From Isoetes taiwanensis (Eukaryota; Streptophyta; Lycopodiopsida; Isoetales; Isoetaceae): a DNA stretch of 64,000 nt. The stretch lies in assembly GCA_021234155.1 (NCBI GenBank), contig JAJEKV010000028.1, forward strand, positions 7,347,268 through 7,411,267, read 5' to 3'. Shown in pieces: positions 24,742-35,735 of this stretch. The translations under genes and the position numbers were made by a program. The stretch's first letter is position 1, and each line of letters starts with the position of its first letter. Under the pieces are notes generated by a model, which was given only the letters and a program-made list of their open reading frames with translations, was not told the origin of the DNA and did no database searches.

Positions 24742-25216
24742 AGCACACCAGCCCTACCGGCCTCTGACCTTTCCTCGATTTCTAGCCTATCCACGTAATT
24801 TCCATGTCATCAAAATTTGATGTGGGTTATTTTGCACCATCGATCTCTACTTTTACAAATCTAAAGCCGGAAAAATTAGAAAATCGACAAAAATGGGCAC
24901 CTGAGATGGAAAGGGTCGAAAATAACTTATTCTTGCGTTATTGCATCATCGAGATTGTGCTATTGATTTCGTTTGTGCTATTGATTTGGTTTCCCTCGCT
25001 CTCCCTTAAGAAGCATAGAGGTCGACCATTCATTAGCGTAAACGCCCTTTTTTTTTTGGCATGTGCTCGTGTTTTTTCTTTTCCTTTCTCTTTGCGGAGG
25101 TCCGGTGATAGCGCTCTGCAGCCATGGTGCTTGGCCGCCCCTGACGCTGGCTATATCAAGATTGCCTGATGTTTTGCTTTCTTTCATGTTTATTTCTTCT
25201 GTTTAACTAAATGCAG
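24742..25216 (+). other. GC-mixed leader upstream of UTP20-like exons
   Basis: No supported gene. An ATG at about 25,120 followed by a short frame and a GT could be a first exon, but it stops early. Runs of T near 25,047-25,057 and a CT-rich stretch resemble a plant 5' UTR or intron. Duplicated at about 51,490-51,960. Confidence 0.35.
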
Positions 25217-26485
25217 ATTTGATGGCTTCAGAGTTGAATGGGATACTTGACGTTCATTGTTGCCGTAAGCATTTGAAGGCAAAGGTATAACATGGTAACA
25301 ATCTGCTCTGCAATTTGACCTGATTCTTCTTCTGTCTTCTTCTACTGCATCTGGGGAACCGCCTTTGAGGTTTCCCAAAAACAATCTATCGGATGCTAGA
25401 TTCAATAAATAATGCAAAATTTAGATGTAATGCCATTAAATGGTATCTAAAGCGGTGTGTAAAGACTCTCAGAGCAAGGATGCTATCACTTTGTGGTTGA
25501 GCAGGGAAAATAGTTAAAAAAGAAAGAATAGAATCTTGAATTCTAATCTTCTGAGCCATTCCATATTTTATTTTTCGATCCATCCATCGCCTCGATTTTC
25601 TGCTTATTTTCACTGGAGTCCATATCACTTTCCTTCTGAAGAAACTCCATTTTTTTTTCTGGGAAGAGATACACTATGGGAGTGGATGTGAGCCGTAATA
25701 AAAGTGTGATTGCCTTCTTGGATAGTGTGTGGTTGTCGTAGATGGTTGGCATAGATTGATCAAGTAATGAAACCATCATCCACTGTTATTGTTTGCATAT
25801 GAAGCGTGCTCTGTTAAGAAGCTTTTATAGAGGCTGATATGTTTTGCAGATATCTCACCGTATTATCAAGATGGAAAATACTGAATACCGTGTCAGGTAC
25901 TTTTCTTCATATAGGAGATCCTTATGGTTAATTTAATGGTTTGTAGTTCTGTTAGTTTGGCCAAGTTGTTTGAGACAATCTCACTGACACTTATGCTTGG
26001 TTTGATACTATAGCTTTCTCACAAGTTTGGCAAGGGATTTCCACGAAGATTATCTTGTGTAAGTATTCTGTACTTAGATGGTAGATAATAGAAGTAGATA
26101 ATGAATTTAATTCCTTGAAGACAGACAATCTAGTGGCGATAGAGAACTTGATGTTCTAAAACAGGTTGTGCTACTAAGGATGCTTACATTTGGAGCTTCT
26201 GGTTGTTAAACTGGGTGTTGTACATGTTTATAGGTGTTAACATCGATTTCATTGGTATTCAAGTGTCTACGAAAAATTCTTATTGAAGATATTGAGTTTG
26301 TGTTAAGGTATGCCATGTTGCTTTTTTTTGGTTTTGGTTTGTCGATTTTGCTTTGCCTTTATTCTTGGATCAAACCGTACTTATTTTCGATTACAAGAAG
26401 ATAGATTGTGGTGCTATGGTCAGCCTTATGTACAAGAATTCCTTGCAGAGTTCCGTGAACACATGCAAGAAACAGAGAAATATAG
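25217..26485 (+). pseudogene. UTP20/DRIM-like nucleolar protein, 5' gene fragment (unit 1)
   Basis: Five exons with AG/GT borders join in frame: 25,850-25,896, 26,014-26,058, 26,125-26,164, 26,234-26,307 and 26,405-26,485. They give 'ISHRIIKMENTEYRV', 'SFLTSLARDFHEDYL', 'SSGDRELDVLKQVLTSIS', 'FKCLRKILIEDIEFVLR' and 'LWCYGQPYVQEFLAEF'. This follows the N-terminal part of UTP20, the HEAT-repeat protein of the small-subunit processome: ALSRDLQEDF, GADREPEIIEQIFTSW, YLQKYLIRDVVDVLK, then YYPKDYVQEFMAE. A possible earlier exon lies at 25,217-25,284. The remainder of the protein (over 2,000 residues in the family) is absent. A LINE interrupts the next intron 98 bases downstream. Since the window shows no rest of the gene, I call it a fragment, yet unit 1 shows no stop within the five exons. 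Confidence 0.65.
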
Positions 26486-26570
26486 GTAGGTCTCATACTA
26501 TTAGCAGTTTTATAAATCTGAGCAAGACGTAATTAAAACAGTTTTTATGCTATAGGTTCTTGTAAACCTT

Positions 26571-27184
26571 ACAATATCAAGACAAGACACTACCTTAGCG
26601 CCACATAAATCCCACATTGGAACGAGGCCCGGTAATGCTACCCGCGTACCCACTTGCCCATGAAAAGGCGCCGGACTCATTGCCTCCATTCGTGCATTGG
26701 GGCACATCATCTTCGAATTGAGGCGGGCGGATGGATTGGTGAGCCACGCCAGACGGGCTCATCAATAATGCCGCCAAATGGGAGTCATTGAGGATGAATC
26801 TCATACCCTTCAAAGTTGCCCAAAGATATGATCAAATTCGGACGCTATCTTTGCCGAAGCTGGTCGCCCGGCCAACCGTTACATGTGACATTGAGCACGA
26901 AGATCCGTGACGGGTGCTAGGATCATACCTTCGGAGGTTATGGACATGCGAGATCAGCTATGTCCTCGCACACACTTGACTTGTATATATACATTGATGT
27001 ATACTTGTATGCAGTTTGATGAAGATTCTTATTACCGCGCACGTTTTTCCCTCAAAACCCTTCGGTTTTTTAACCCGACGGTAATAAGTTTGTTAAGCTC
27101 CTTATGGGTCCCATAGGCCGATTGGCCTCAGTGGGCTATAAAAAAAATCATTCTCATTCTCATTCAATAACAACAATATCAAGA
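26571..27184 (+). mobile_element. 5'-truncated LINE with 12 bp target-site duplication (unit 1)
   Basis: The insert at 26,583-27,172 is flanked by perfect copies of 'acaatatcaaga' (26,571-26,582 and 27,173-27,184). It is the 3' end of the same LINE family found on the minus strand at 13,373: for example 'gccacataaatcccacattgg' reads the reverse complement of 13,908-13,928. It ends 'tataaaaaaaatcattctcattctcattc'-like, with ATTCTC units. It carries only the C-terminal tail of ORF2. It lies in an intron of the UTP20-like fragment, and the same insert and flanks are present in unit 2, so it predates the tandem duplication. Confidence 0.88.
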
Positions 27185-27960
27185 TAATCGGGCCTTATAA
27201 TAACACCATCGGTGAAATGGTTAAGAGGTTCCCCTTCCCTTTGGAAGATTACTCGGCCAGAAGGATCTAGACAAAAGTGTGATACACCAAATCTCGATTC
27301 ACCTAGTTTCGGATAGATCCCCTTTCAAGAAAGAAATTTAGCATGCGTGGCTAAAAATACTATTTTTTAAGGTGTTCTCCAAGCTGCAGCCCAAATCTCA
27401 TTTAGTAGGATACCTTTTTTATTGGAATGACTAACCTTTCACGACTAACTGCTTGCAATTCATAGAGAGTTAAAGATTTTATGTTCTTAGTCCAAGAATT
27501 CTGTTTTGATTAATCCTGACTGGAACTGATCTATACTCAGGAGAAAACAACAATGAGGTTTGAAGCCCAAGACAACCTTTTTAAGGACACTACTAAGTCT
27601 TCTTGAAGAAAATACTTGCTCTTCCTAGCCATCACTTGCTGAACCCACTTTAACACAAATGATTTCTGCCGCATGTATAGTTTAACCGAGCTCAAGATTA
27701 AAATGAGAACTGTTTGATTTCACTGCTATTTTTCTTTCTGCTGTTTCAAATAGCCCTTAAGGCAAGATGCCAAAGCATATGTTATTCTACAGGATGATGA
27801 CCTGTACTCTGCTCTTCTCTATCCTGTTCATTTGCTCAATCCACATTTGCTCATTGCCTTCTCCAAATTGTGACATTATTTATGCTCATCCAGACAGAAG
27901 ATACTGCTATTATAATTCATCCTATTTCAAAACATAGTTAAATAAGCTTGACAAATGATT
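27185..27960 (+). other. Spacer between UTP20-like and callose synthase fragments
   Basis: No supported gene. Minus-strand frames (better in unit 2 at 54,658-54,362, with 'MSQFGEGNEQMWIEQM') are not open in both units and match nothing I know. Part may be intron of the callose synthase fragment. Confidence 0.4.
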
Positions 27961-27970
27961 CCCGGATTAC

Positions 27971-28310
27971 CTGGTCATCGTTGTCGGCTGCTTTGACAAG
28001 AACAGAATAATATACTTTATGTCAAATTTTATCTTTTCCCTTTCTTCCACTTCATCGATGTAGGCTACACGCAATGAAGGATACCTGCACCAGAAGCCAG
28101 ATGATAAATAGATGCATGAGAGTAGGTTACTTTGTTTCACATGAGATGGTTACCTGTTCATGAGCATGAGAATGTGGCCTGCAAGAGGGTCCGGTTCGCG
28201 TCTTCGTTGTCCATAGATTTGGCAAGCTGCAACATATGAAAATTTAATGTCAACTATTACATTTAGCTTTGCCCAAAATGTGTCTTGAAGACTATTTGAT
28301 TCAGCTTCTT
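27971..28310 (-). pseudogene. Callose synthase (glucan synthase-like), two-exon fragment (unit 1)
   Basis: On the minus strand, exon 28,310-28,154 reads 'TFWAKLNVIVDIKFSYVAAC' then 'QIYGQRRREPDPLAGHILML', and ends AACAG/GTAACC. The next exon, 28,084-27,971, completes 'MNRYPSLRVAYIDEVEE' and, after a one-base shift, 'YYSVLVKAADNDDQ' before GTAATC. This is the conserved stretch of plant callose synthases (ADxKFTYVVxCQxYG, ILxLMxxYPSLRVAYIDEVEE, YYSVLVKA) within the glucan synthase domain of a plasma-membrane 1,3-beta-glucan synthase. The family protein is about 1,900 residues; only about 85 are here. The in-exon frameshift and the absence of neighbouring exons mark it as a relic. Confidence 0.82.
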
Positions 28311-28319
28311 AGCAGGAAG

Positions 28320-28970
28320 AGATTGTTGGAACTTGTTTTGAATCAGGTTCAACCCCCGTAATCATAAATCTGACTATTGACAATTAGATGGCCGCCTTGG
28401 AAACAAAAAATGGGTTTCTTTTCCCCATTTCCACCATCACGCAAAACAACATGCAAGATATAGTGGGAGATAACTAGAGTTATCTAGGTCCTGAAACCAA
28501 AACTTGCTATTTGCGCTTAAATATAAGATGCAGCAGATTATTTAATTTCATTAGCAAGATGTTCTTATAAGTTCAACCATTATGTAAGGGGAAATAAAAG
28601 GGTCTCAATAACATGAAACTGAATTCCTAAGTATAGATTAATGTCTTCTTATAAAAAGCGTGTATCATGACCTGACCCTGATACTAATGATTTGCAATAT
28701 TTGCTCACAACTGCTACATTATAATATTTTGCATTTGCAAAAGACTACATTATAATATCATGTTGTTGCAAAAGGCTGTTACGTTTAGGGAATATATAAT
28801 GAATAGCTAGGTTTTTATATTTTACAGTTCTTTGCTTTCTAGATAGCTTATGACTTGGAGAGGATACACTTTTAATTGTTTGGGTGATCAGGCCTGAAGA
28901 GAGTTTTGTTGGAGATTGATATAGATAAGTCAGCATCTCTAGTGGTAGTCTGCGTCTTTACCATTTTGTT
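28320..28970 (+). other. AT-rich spacer, no gene seen
   Basis: Contains a near-duplicate phrase 'actacattataatat' at about 28,713 and 28,745. Nothing coding is supported. Duplicated at about 55,090-55,755. Confidence 0.5.
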
Positions 28971-28974
28971 AAAG

Positions 28975-29190
28975 GTTCACATTTCTAGGCATGTTAGAAG
29001 CATGTAAAAGGGATGAAGCCGTGATGGAGGGGAGGTACATCCATTGCCATGTCATGGAAAGCATGCTTTGATTTGACCAAGTTGTAGGAAATCGCTATTC
29101 TTGATGTATATCATGTCGCGAAAGTTTCAAGGTAGGATTTGGGCGCTTTGGGCATTGCTAGATAGAGATGTAATGTCATGGAGTACCGAT
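28975..29190 (+). pseudogene. PPR gene fragment (unit 1, second)
   Basis: Frames read 'FTFLGMLEACKRDEAVMEGR' followed by 'YIHCHVMES', then 'DQVVGN', and later 'DVMSWST' in shifted frames. This fits a PPR repeat and the start of the next (TFLGxLKAC...EGRxIHxHVxES...VVGNALLDMY...RDVxSWSxxI). It is broken by stops. A second copy lies at 55,757-55,990. Confidence 0.6.
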
Positions 29191-29339
29191 AATTGTTCGG
29201 ACAACTTAAATTTATTTCCTAATCATTGTTATTTTCAATGCTTCCCGGGAATGTTTGCTACTAAATAATGTGAAGGGCCTATTTCAGAATCACTTATATG
29301 ACATTAATGTTCTTGGTAATGTTTTGCGTGATGCTAGCA

Positions 29340-29994
29340 ATTTTGAGTAGACATTCATGAGCTTGTAAATTTGGCCTTGTGGAACATTGAAGAAGCCCTA
29401 AAAAAGCAACAAAAGACTAAAAGAAATTAAATTAGGAAAAATCTAAACATACCTCTCAAGTTTGAAAATACTCTAAATTATCCAAAAACATAGTATTTAG
29501 CTCAAATGGCAATATTAATTAAATGAACAACTTCAATAAACGTAAGTTGTGAATCTTGATTGCAAAGAAAAAATAAATAAAAAAGCCATGAACTTAGATT
29601 TAGATGAATTTGAGGTTGTTAGGAAAATTTTACCTAATCTACAATGTTTCTAAAGACAACTTTCGAACTTGAGGAGCCTCAAAACTATATCACCATTCTA
29701 CATTTGAAGCGTATTTGCAAACTTCAAGGGTATTATAGATGGAACTTGGCCATTAGATGTCCAGAATGTGTCATCTCATAGAGCGAGCAATATAAATGAC
29801 TTAAATATCATTTAGAAGTGTTCCACATCTACAAATGGTAATAAGACTTGTTGAATCAACCTTATCGATCATTAACAATGGTCTTATATAGTGCAATGTC
29901 ATTGTAAGTCTAATCACACTAATCGTAAAAGCCTAACAAAATTCGGTCTTGCCTACACCACGTCTTACGTGTGCCTTTTGCTAGTTTCCTTTTT
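29340..29994 (+). other. AT-rich spacer, no gene seen
   Basis: No frame, repeat or motif of note apart from a short T-rich end leading into module Q. Duplicated at about 56,125-56,777. Confidence 0.5.
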
Positions 29995-31137
29995 TTTGGT
30001 TTGTGTTAAATCCTTTAGCTATTGTTAACACATTGAATAGAATAGAATAGAATAGAGGAAACATTGTACCTCATTAGAGGAAGTAGAAGTATTGGTGATG
30101 GTACAATTAATGATGAATGTATATGTGATATTTATCCTTAGTTGAAATGGGTCAACATTGGTAAAACATGTTAATGGTAATCTAAAAGGGAAAAAGAATG
30201 GACGGGTAAAAAATGTGTGAAGTCACCGGAATTGATGGCAGAGAAATGGTGGAAGACGGCTCTAAAAGACGGGTGCCTCCCCAAAAATTGTTGACGGATT
30301 CGTGACTTGGAAGGCTACTGCAATATGCAAGCAGCATTTATCAAGGTAAAATGGTCTTAAATAAACTCTAACTCTAAAAATATGAGCTACGATTTTGGTA
30401 GCCGTGAATCGAGAGGAAGAAGAAGCCGTAATATGAAAGGAAATCAGGAATTAACTGTGTCTTAGACCCGATTCAGTTGGAGAAACTATATAGGGATAAA
30501 AGGGCGCGAGACAGAGCTATGACACTAAAGCGTAATTTTGGTGAAGGCACCCAGTTTTGCTACCAAAAGCAGGAGCTTATTCTAATACGAAACCATCTGG
30601 GTATTATAGAAGTGGAGCAAAAGAAATACTCTGGTTGAGAAGATTGCTAGAAGAACTTGGTTATAAACAAGGTGAGCCAACATTAATTTATACTGACAGC
30701 ATGAGTTGCATTAGAATTGTTAAAAACCCGTGACAACATGAGAGAACTAAGCATATAGAACTTGATGCACACTTTATCGAGATGTAGCGTAAAAGAGATA
30801 TATTCGAATGGGTTATATGAACCACAGGATCTGGGAGATTGCGCACATATTCACAAATGCATTGGTGGAGAACTAAGGGTGACTATGGAAAGCTAAACCT
30901 ATGGTTAATGGTGTTCAAATGTTGATAAGTTAAAATGGCCTATATATTGAATTTGGAAAGAGGTCGTTAGTGCAATAAAAAGGAGGCAACTATCTTTGGG
31001 AAAAGTTAGCAACCTTCTAGGTCCATGGAGGCATGAGACACGATGTCCCAATAGGTCGAGATCGCCAAAGCGGTTCGGATCCGATCCTATAAACTTAAGA
31101 TGTAATTAGTAAGTTGGCACTGGGTCCAAGAATTCAT
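29995..31137 (+). repeat. Module Q, third copy
   Basis: Full-length lead from 'tttggtttgtgttaaatcc', with a (GAATA) microsatellite at 30,033-30,057, the shared ATG at 30,382 (MSYDFGSRES reading) and copia RNase H. It is the counterpart of 56,778-57,236, but here the short N-terminal frame runs into copia sequence instead of the carboxylesterase. It ends at 'ccaagaattcat' where an R fragment is joined. Confidence 0.75.
30545..30872 (+). pseudogene. Ty1/copia RNase H fragment
   Basis: Reads 'LRRLLEELGYKQGEPTLIYT' then 'DSMSCIRIVKN', 'TKHIELDAHFI' and 'IFTNALVEN' across shifted frames, the same segment as at 23,109. The residue after SCI is changed (A to R in this reading), and several single-base gaps are present. 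Confidence 0.75.
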
Positions 31138-32254
31138 TTGCCACTATAGACTTCCTATGTTTTATTTGAACATTGGTGAAAAATTAGAGAAGTGCATTTG
31201 ACTAGGAAGTTTTCTTGTCATCACAAATTGGCATGTCGTTGATCAGTAAACATATGGAAAAATAACTAAAATGCTTCTTTCCTTTGGGGTCACTGAACCA
31301 CCGCTTATTAGAAAAATTATATTAAGTAGTTTTTAACAGTAGTCATCATTGAATTCGGCCTCTAAGAAGATTGCTTACATTTTCTTCCTGGCTTAATTTC
31401 TTTCAGATCAAGCGGAAACAAACTATTCTTGGTCCCCACCCTATTATGAAGCTCTTATTTTATATGGCAACTCTGTAATCCAAGTATGGGTCCACCTACA
31501 ATGCAAGAGACCCCAATAGTTAACATGTGGTTTCTTGTGTGTAACAAACTCTTAAACAAATGCATTGACCTTATGCTACAAATGTTCCACTCTCTAAGTC
31601 ATTTAATCAGTCTTATAATGCTAATAAGTTCCTTGAGTTTTCTATTATATAAAAAGCATTGTCAAGTAGGAGTTAGATCCAAGCTGCATTGAGTGAGTTG
31701 TGGAAATATATGGGGAAGATCCTACATTACTCAGTTTCGCAGAAGTGGGATTTTCCCTATAGTAAGTGACCCGAAGAAAATGTTGAACGATTCCATGATG
31801 AGTACTCAACTTGTTTCATTTATTCTGTTGTCTGATAGTGGTTTCTTATTTTTCTCCTCGAATCTTCGTGGTCGGATGGAATTATGTTGTGTTGTAATTT
31901 CATATGTAAGCTATTTCCAAGTCCCGGTCAAGTACACATCCCGGGTCTTACTTTAAGGTCTGACTCGTCCATTCCCGCAATGTTTATGTCACATGTAATC
32001 ATTTGCCCCTTCAATATTGTGGTTTCATCACAAGAATTATCAAGCCTCAAAAATACTCACCACCCATTATGGAACCCTAGAGACCTATCCGAAATACATG
32101 GTCGCTTAATTTATTTGCTTGGACATATATGGAAGAGGTTATCATTATGTTTATTGAATGCAATATGTCAATCTTAATTGGTTTTCGCTGCGTTGGGACT
32201 AAATAACCACAAATCAATTTGTAAAATTTAGAAGCATATTAAACGTAATGCGCC
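31138..32254 (+). repeat. Repeat family R, 3' two-thirds
   Basis: Starts within R at 'gccactatagacttcc' and runs to 'taaacgtaatgcgcc', where the next Q module begins ('ttgttattgaatatgc'). It lacks the first sub-repeats. It forms the end of unit 1 and has no counterpart in unit 2. Confidence 0.7.
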
Positions 32255-33092
32255 TTGTTATTGAATATGCATTTTTAGGGAAACATTGTACCTCATTAGA
32301 GGAAGTAGAAGTATTGATGATGGTACAATTAATGATGAATGTATACCTGATATTTATCCTTAGTTGAAATGGGTCAACATTGGTAAAACATAATCTAAAA
32401 AAAAAAAGAATGGACGGGTAAAAAAAATGTATGGAAGTCACCGGAATTGATGGCAGAGAAATGGTGGAAGAGACGGGTGCCTCCCCAAAATTGTTGAAGG
32501 ATTCGTGACCTAGAAGACTACTGCATTATGCAGGCGGCATTTAGGTCTTAAATAAACTCTAACCCTAAAACGATGAGCTACGATTTTGGTAGCCAGGAAT
32601 CACAGGAAGAAGAAGCGCCAGAATATGAAACGAACAGGGAATGAATCTGGTGTCTTAGATCAGTTTAGTTGGAGAAACTAGATATGGATAGAATGGGCAG
32701 AGACAGGAGCTATGATACTAAGCGTAATTTTGCTGAAGGCAGCTCCGGATTTGCTACCAAAAAGAGAAGCTTATTCTAATATGAAACCATCTGGATATTA
32801 TGGAAGTGGAGCAAAAGAAATAGTCTGGTTGAGAAGATTGCTAGAAGAACTTGGTTATAAACAAGGTGAGACAACATTAATTTACACTAACAGCATGAGT
32901 TGCATTGCAATTGTTAAAACCCTGTACAGCATGAGAGAACTAAGCATGTAGAACTTGATGTACACTTTATCAGAGATGTAGCAGAAAAAGAGATATATTC
33001 GAATGGGTTATATCAACACAGATCTGCAGATTGCAGACATATTCACAAAGGCATTGGTGGAGAACTAAGGGTGACTATGGAAAGCTAAACCT
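32255..33092 (+). repeat. Module Q, fourth copy (unit 1/unit 2 junction)
   Basis: The lead portion (from 32,255) matches the other full Q copies. From 'gaagtcaccgg' (about 32,430) onward it equals the copy that opens unit 1 at 5,615. The junction of the two tandem units therefore lies in Q. ATG at 32,573, reading 'MSYDFGSQESQEEEAPEYET'. Confidence 0.75.
32712..33070 (+). pseudogene. Ty1/copia RNase H fragment (unit 2)
   Basis: One frame is open from 32,712 to 32,951 and reads 'KEIVWLRRLLEELGYKQGET' then 'TNSMSCIAIVKTL'. The continuation 'ELDVHFIRDVAEKEIYS' and 'LQIADIFTKALVEN' follows after one shift. It is the clearest upstream half of the copia RNase H in the window. Confidence 0.82.
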
Positions 33093-33234
33093 ATGGTTGT
33101 CATGAGATGAATCTAATATAATGTGGCAAAGCAAAAACTCTTGTAAAAGAGAATTGAACCAAAGGCACACATTCTTAAATCATGTAGCCAAAATTATGCA
33201 GAGGTGTCTGCAGGTTAAACTTTCAGATACCAAT

Positions 33235-34130
33235 TTATTGGAGTCTTTGATAGATTGTGCAAGGGCAATATCATTGGGAACTCAGTTAAGGTCAGAGAAA
33301 TGGCATCATCTACAGCTCAAAGGCTGGCATTTTATTTTAAGAGGCTCTGTGGTTCGAATTTCTTCACTTGGATTGGAGGAGCATTTTCAGATTACTATGC
33401 AATGCCTTCAGTACAAGATTTTCAACTAGGCAGCATTTTCAACAGGGCATGCTCAAACGTTAGCTGGCCTTTGAGAAAACTCCATACCTCAAGTTGAGAA
33501 ATGCCAATCAAGTAATTTTGAATGCATGCAAAGGTCTTCTTTAATTGATGAGCTAATCACTTTGCCAGAGTCTCCTCTATTTAAATTAACAGGAGTCCGC
33601 TGCAGCTTAATCTCCAAGAAGATGAAGTTCTGATTGTGAATTATGTTTTTGACATCATAACCTCATTGATGAAAGCGCTAAGAAAGCTCTGGCTCTGGCT
33701 CAGTAGTATGAACCTAGCGTATTTATCTTAAAATTCTTGAATATTGACCATGCACCGTTTTCATGTCTAGATTTCTTGAATCCTTGGTTTATCATGTCAT
33801 GATCATTGATTCATATGGTCATTGCTTCCCACAAGATCATCCAGAGATCACGAGAACGAGCAAGATAAGCATTGTAGAAAGATTTTGAATGCCCCATCAC
33901 TTGCCAGGGATTGGAAAGAGTAGAGTGGACAGAAAATTATAAGCAGTCTCTGTCTCATGGAAGGACAGAGAAGGCAGGATTTAAGGTAATGCCATTAGAT
34001 CCAGAAGTGTTCAGCAAATTTTAAGAATATTTAACATCTTATCACAAAGGAATCCAAATTGAAAATGGATGGAGGATGGATGCAGTGCATATTCTGCCTG
34101 GTGCCCACAATGTAAATATTACATTGCATG
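33235..34130 (+). pseudogene. GRAS-domain regulator, decayed fragment (unit 2)
   Basis: Same gene relic as at 6,432. Better preserved blocks here: 'GNSVKVREMASSTAQRLAFY' and 'QDFQLGSIFNRACSN' in the frame 33,255-33,497, then 'PYLKLRNANQVILNACKG', 'LPESPLFKLTGV', 'LQEDEVLIVNYVFDI', and 'GFKVMPLDPEVFSKF' near the end. The VHIID core that should follow the leucine-rich region is missing in both units, so its loss predates the duplication. Stops remain between blocks. Confidence 0.7.
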
Positions 34131-35494
34131 CTTTTATATAACTACTATACCACCATTATATAAGTTGTATATGTGGGTGATTATGATGTAAAGGCTTGAT
34201 CAACCATTTTGATAGATGCACAACCCTCCATCTGCCTACGGGCAGTAATTCAGTAGAGTACATATGCTTGCTTTACTAACATCCATCGTCTTTTACAGGG
34301 TCATGCTGTATCAAAAATAGTTCCTTTACCATAATAATCATTGACGAGTATGAGACAACAAATTATCTTCTTCTAATTTACTCACATCTCCTCTCCTAGG
34401 TGGTAAACACAATGAGTCATCTGGTGAGCAATCTGGTGTTGCTGGTGTGCTGCAAAACTTGAATTCTAAGGAGTCATGTCACTGCATGAATAACCAAGCT
34501 GTAACCCTCCAAGCATCATAGAACTTGTTTTCAGTTTCTTTTCCATAAACATCACAACTTGATCTTTCCGCCATAGTTTAAACCATCTACAATACTTTCT
34601 CATCTTTAGCCAGTTTTCTCTAACTCTCACATATATCTGCATATAAGAAATGCAATAATTATAGAAAGTCTCTTATACTATAGTACACAACACTGTCTCT
34701 TATACTATGTGCACGAGCTGCAGGTCTTCAATGCACGCCCAGCCTACAGCCCAGCATAAATTTATCAAGCTTTGTAGGAGTAATTGTTTTGTTATAAGAA
34801 AGTTTAACTTTGAAATCTTTTGCAGACTTGTAGTATTATCTCATATTAGAGGTACCAATCGATTGGAAGCCAAATTCATGTGTCTTCAGAAAAGCCTAGA
34901 TCCTTAGCCCAAGTAATCAGGTATAGATGCAAGGTATGATCCAGCTCTAGCTTCATTGCATCATAGGCCTAAGCTGTCTAGGGAAGAAAGGCAATAATAA
35001 CAGATCCTATTTCGCACCAATGTTTGAATCTTCAACAATCAATTCTTTGTGTTATAGTCTAGTTGCCTCTGCCATCCAAGCAGGCATAGACACCGTAATG
35101 TCTGAGGCCTCTTGGAGGATTCAGGACCTCAACACGAAGATCCAGATAATGGTCCTCTCCAAGCTGAGATTCCCTTCTCCTATGCACATTACCAAGACAT
35201 CCTATCTTCGAATTCAGTGCATCAACCAGCCATGTATTGTGAAATTCACAGTGGTAGATGCAGTGATAAGAGGTGCCATACTCCATCAATGAGTAACGTT
35301 GAAAGGCACCTCATTGTATGTGGACTATATGGACTATGACCTCACTCACTACAGCAGGACTCTCATCGATTAGAGCTTACTCACATGAGGAACTTTTAGA
35401 AACACTGGTGGTGCTGCTACGTTTGTCCAAGAAAATGTACGAACTCTCCGTCCACCTAACTATATTGTAGCAGACGTGTAAAAAAGAGCAGTTA
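34131..35494 (+). other. Non-coding stretch (unit 2 copy of 7,331-8,730)
   Basis: The same order as in unit 1 with scattered indels, most at CAG/CTG words. The frame opened at 35,020-35,292 is different from the one open in unit 1, which argues against coding function. Confidence 0.5.
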
Positions 35495-35735
35495 GACCTT
35501 CTGCTGCTGCAGCAAATGCCAACACAACAGCTCCTTAGGCAAGTGTTGCTACCGTTCCTGATGCAATTACTATTGTTACTACTGTTGCAATCCCTCAAGG
35601 TGCTATTGTCGCTCTCATGCAACCCATCAGGATGCTATTGCTGCTCCTACAACCACTTGGAGGTCCTGCTACCACTGCTATAAACCATTAGAATGCTACT
35701 ATTGCAACTGCAACTGCACATGCTACCACCTCCAA
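35495..35735 (+). repeat. CTG/ACT-rich low-complexity tract (unit 2)
   Basis: Copy of 8,735-8,990. Here 'ctgctgctgcagcaaatgcc' keeps CAG/CTG words that read 'ctgctgcggcaaatgcc' in unit 1, an example of CAG-site variation in the opposite direction. Confidence 0.5.

Larger units (their letters stand above)
5615..32430 (+). repeat. Tandem unit 1 of a ~26.8 kb duplication
   Basis: Nearly every landmark here recurs in the same order about 26.7-26.8 kb downstream. Anchor pairs: 5,774/32,573 (shared ATG of module Q), 6,435/33,238 (GRAS start), 8,341/35,098, 13,375/40,130 (LINE tail), 19,980/46,682 (LINE 5' edge), 27,173/53,942 (right target-site duplication of the small LINE) and 30,382/57,171 (Q ATG / CXE ATG). 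The left edge falls inside module Q, in the words 'gtcaccgaattgatggc'. To the left of 5,615 the sequence is unrelated. The right junction with unit 2 also lies in Q, which suggests unequal exchange between Q copies. Confidence 0.9.

Noticed and set aside
35020-35622. Conserved protein gene spanning the CTG-rich tract
   Set aside because: Different frames are open in the two units, so there is no sign of coding constraint.
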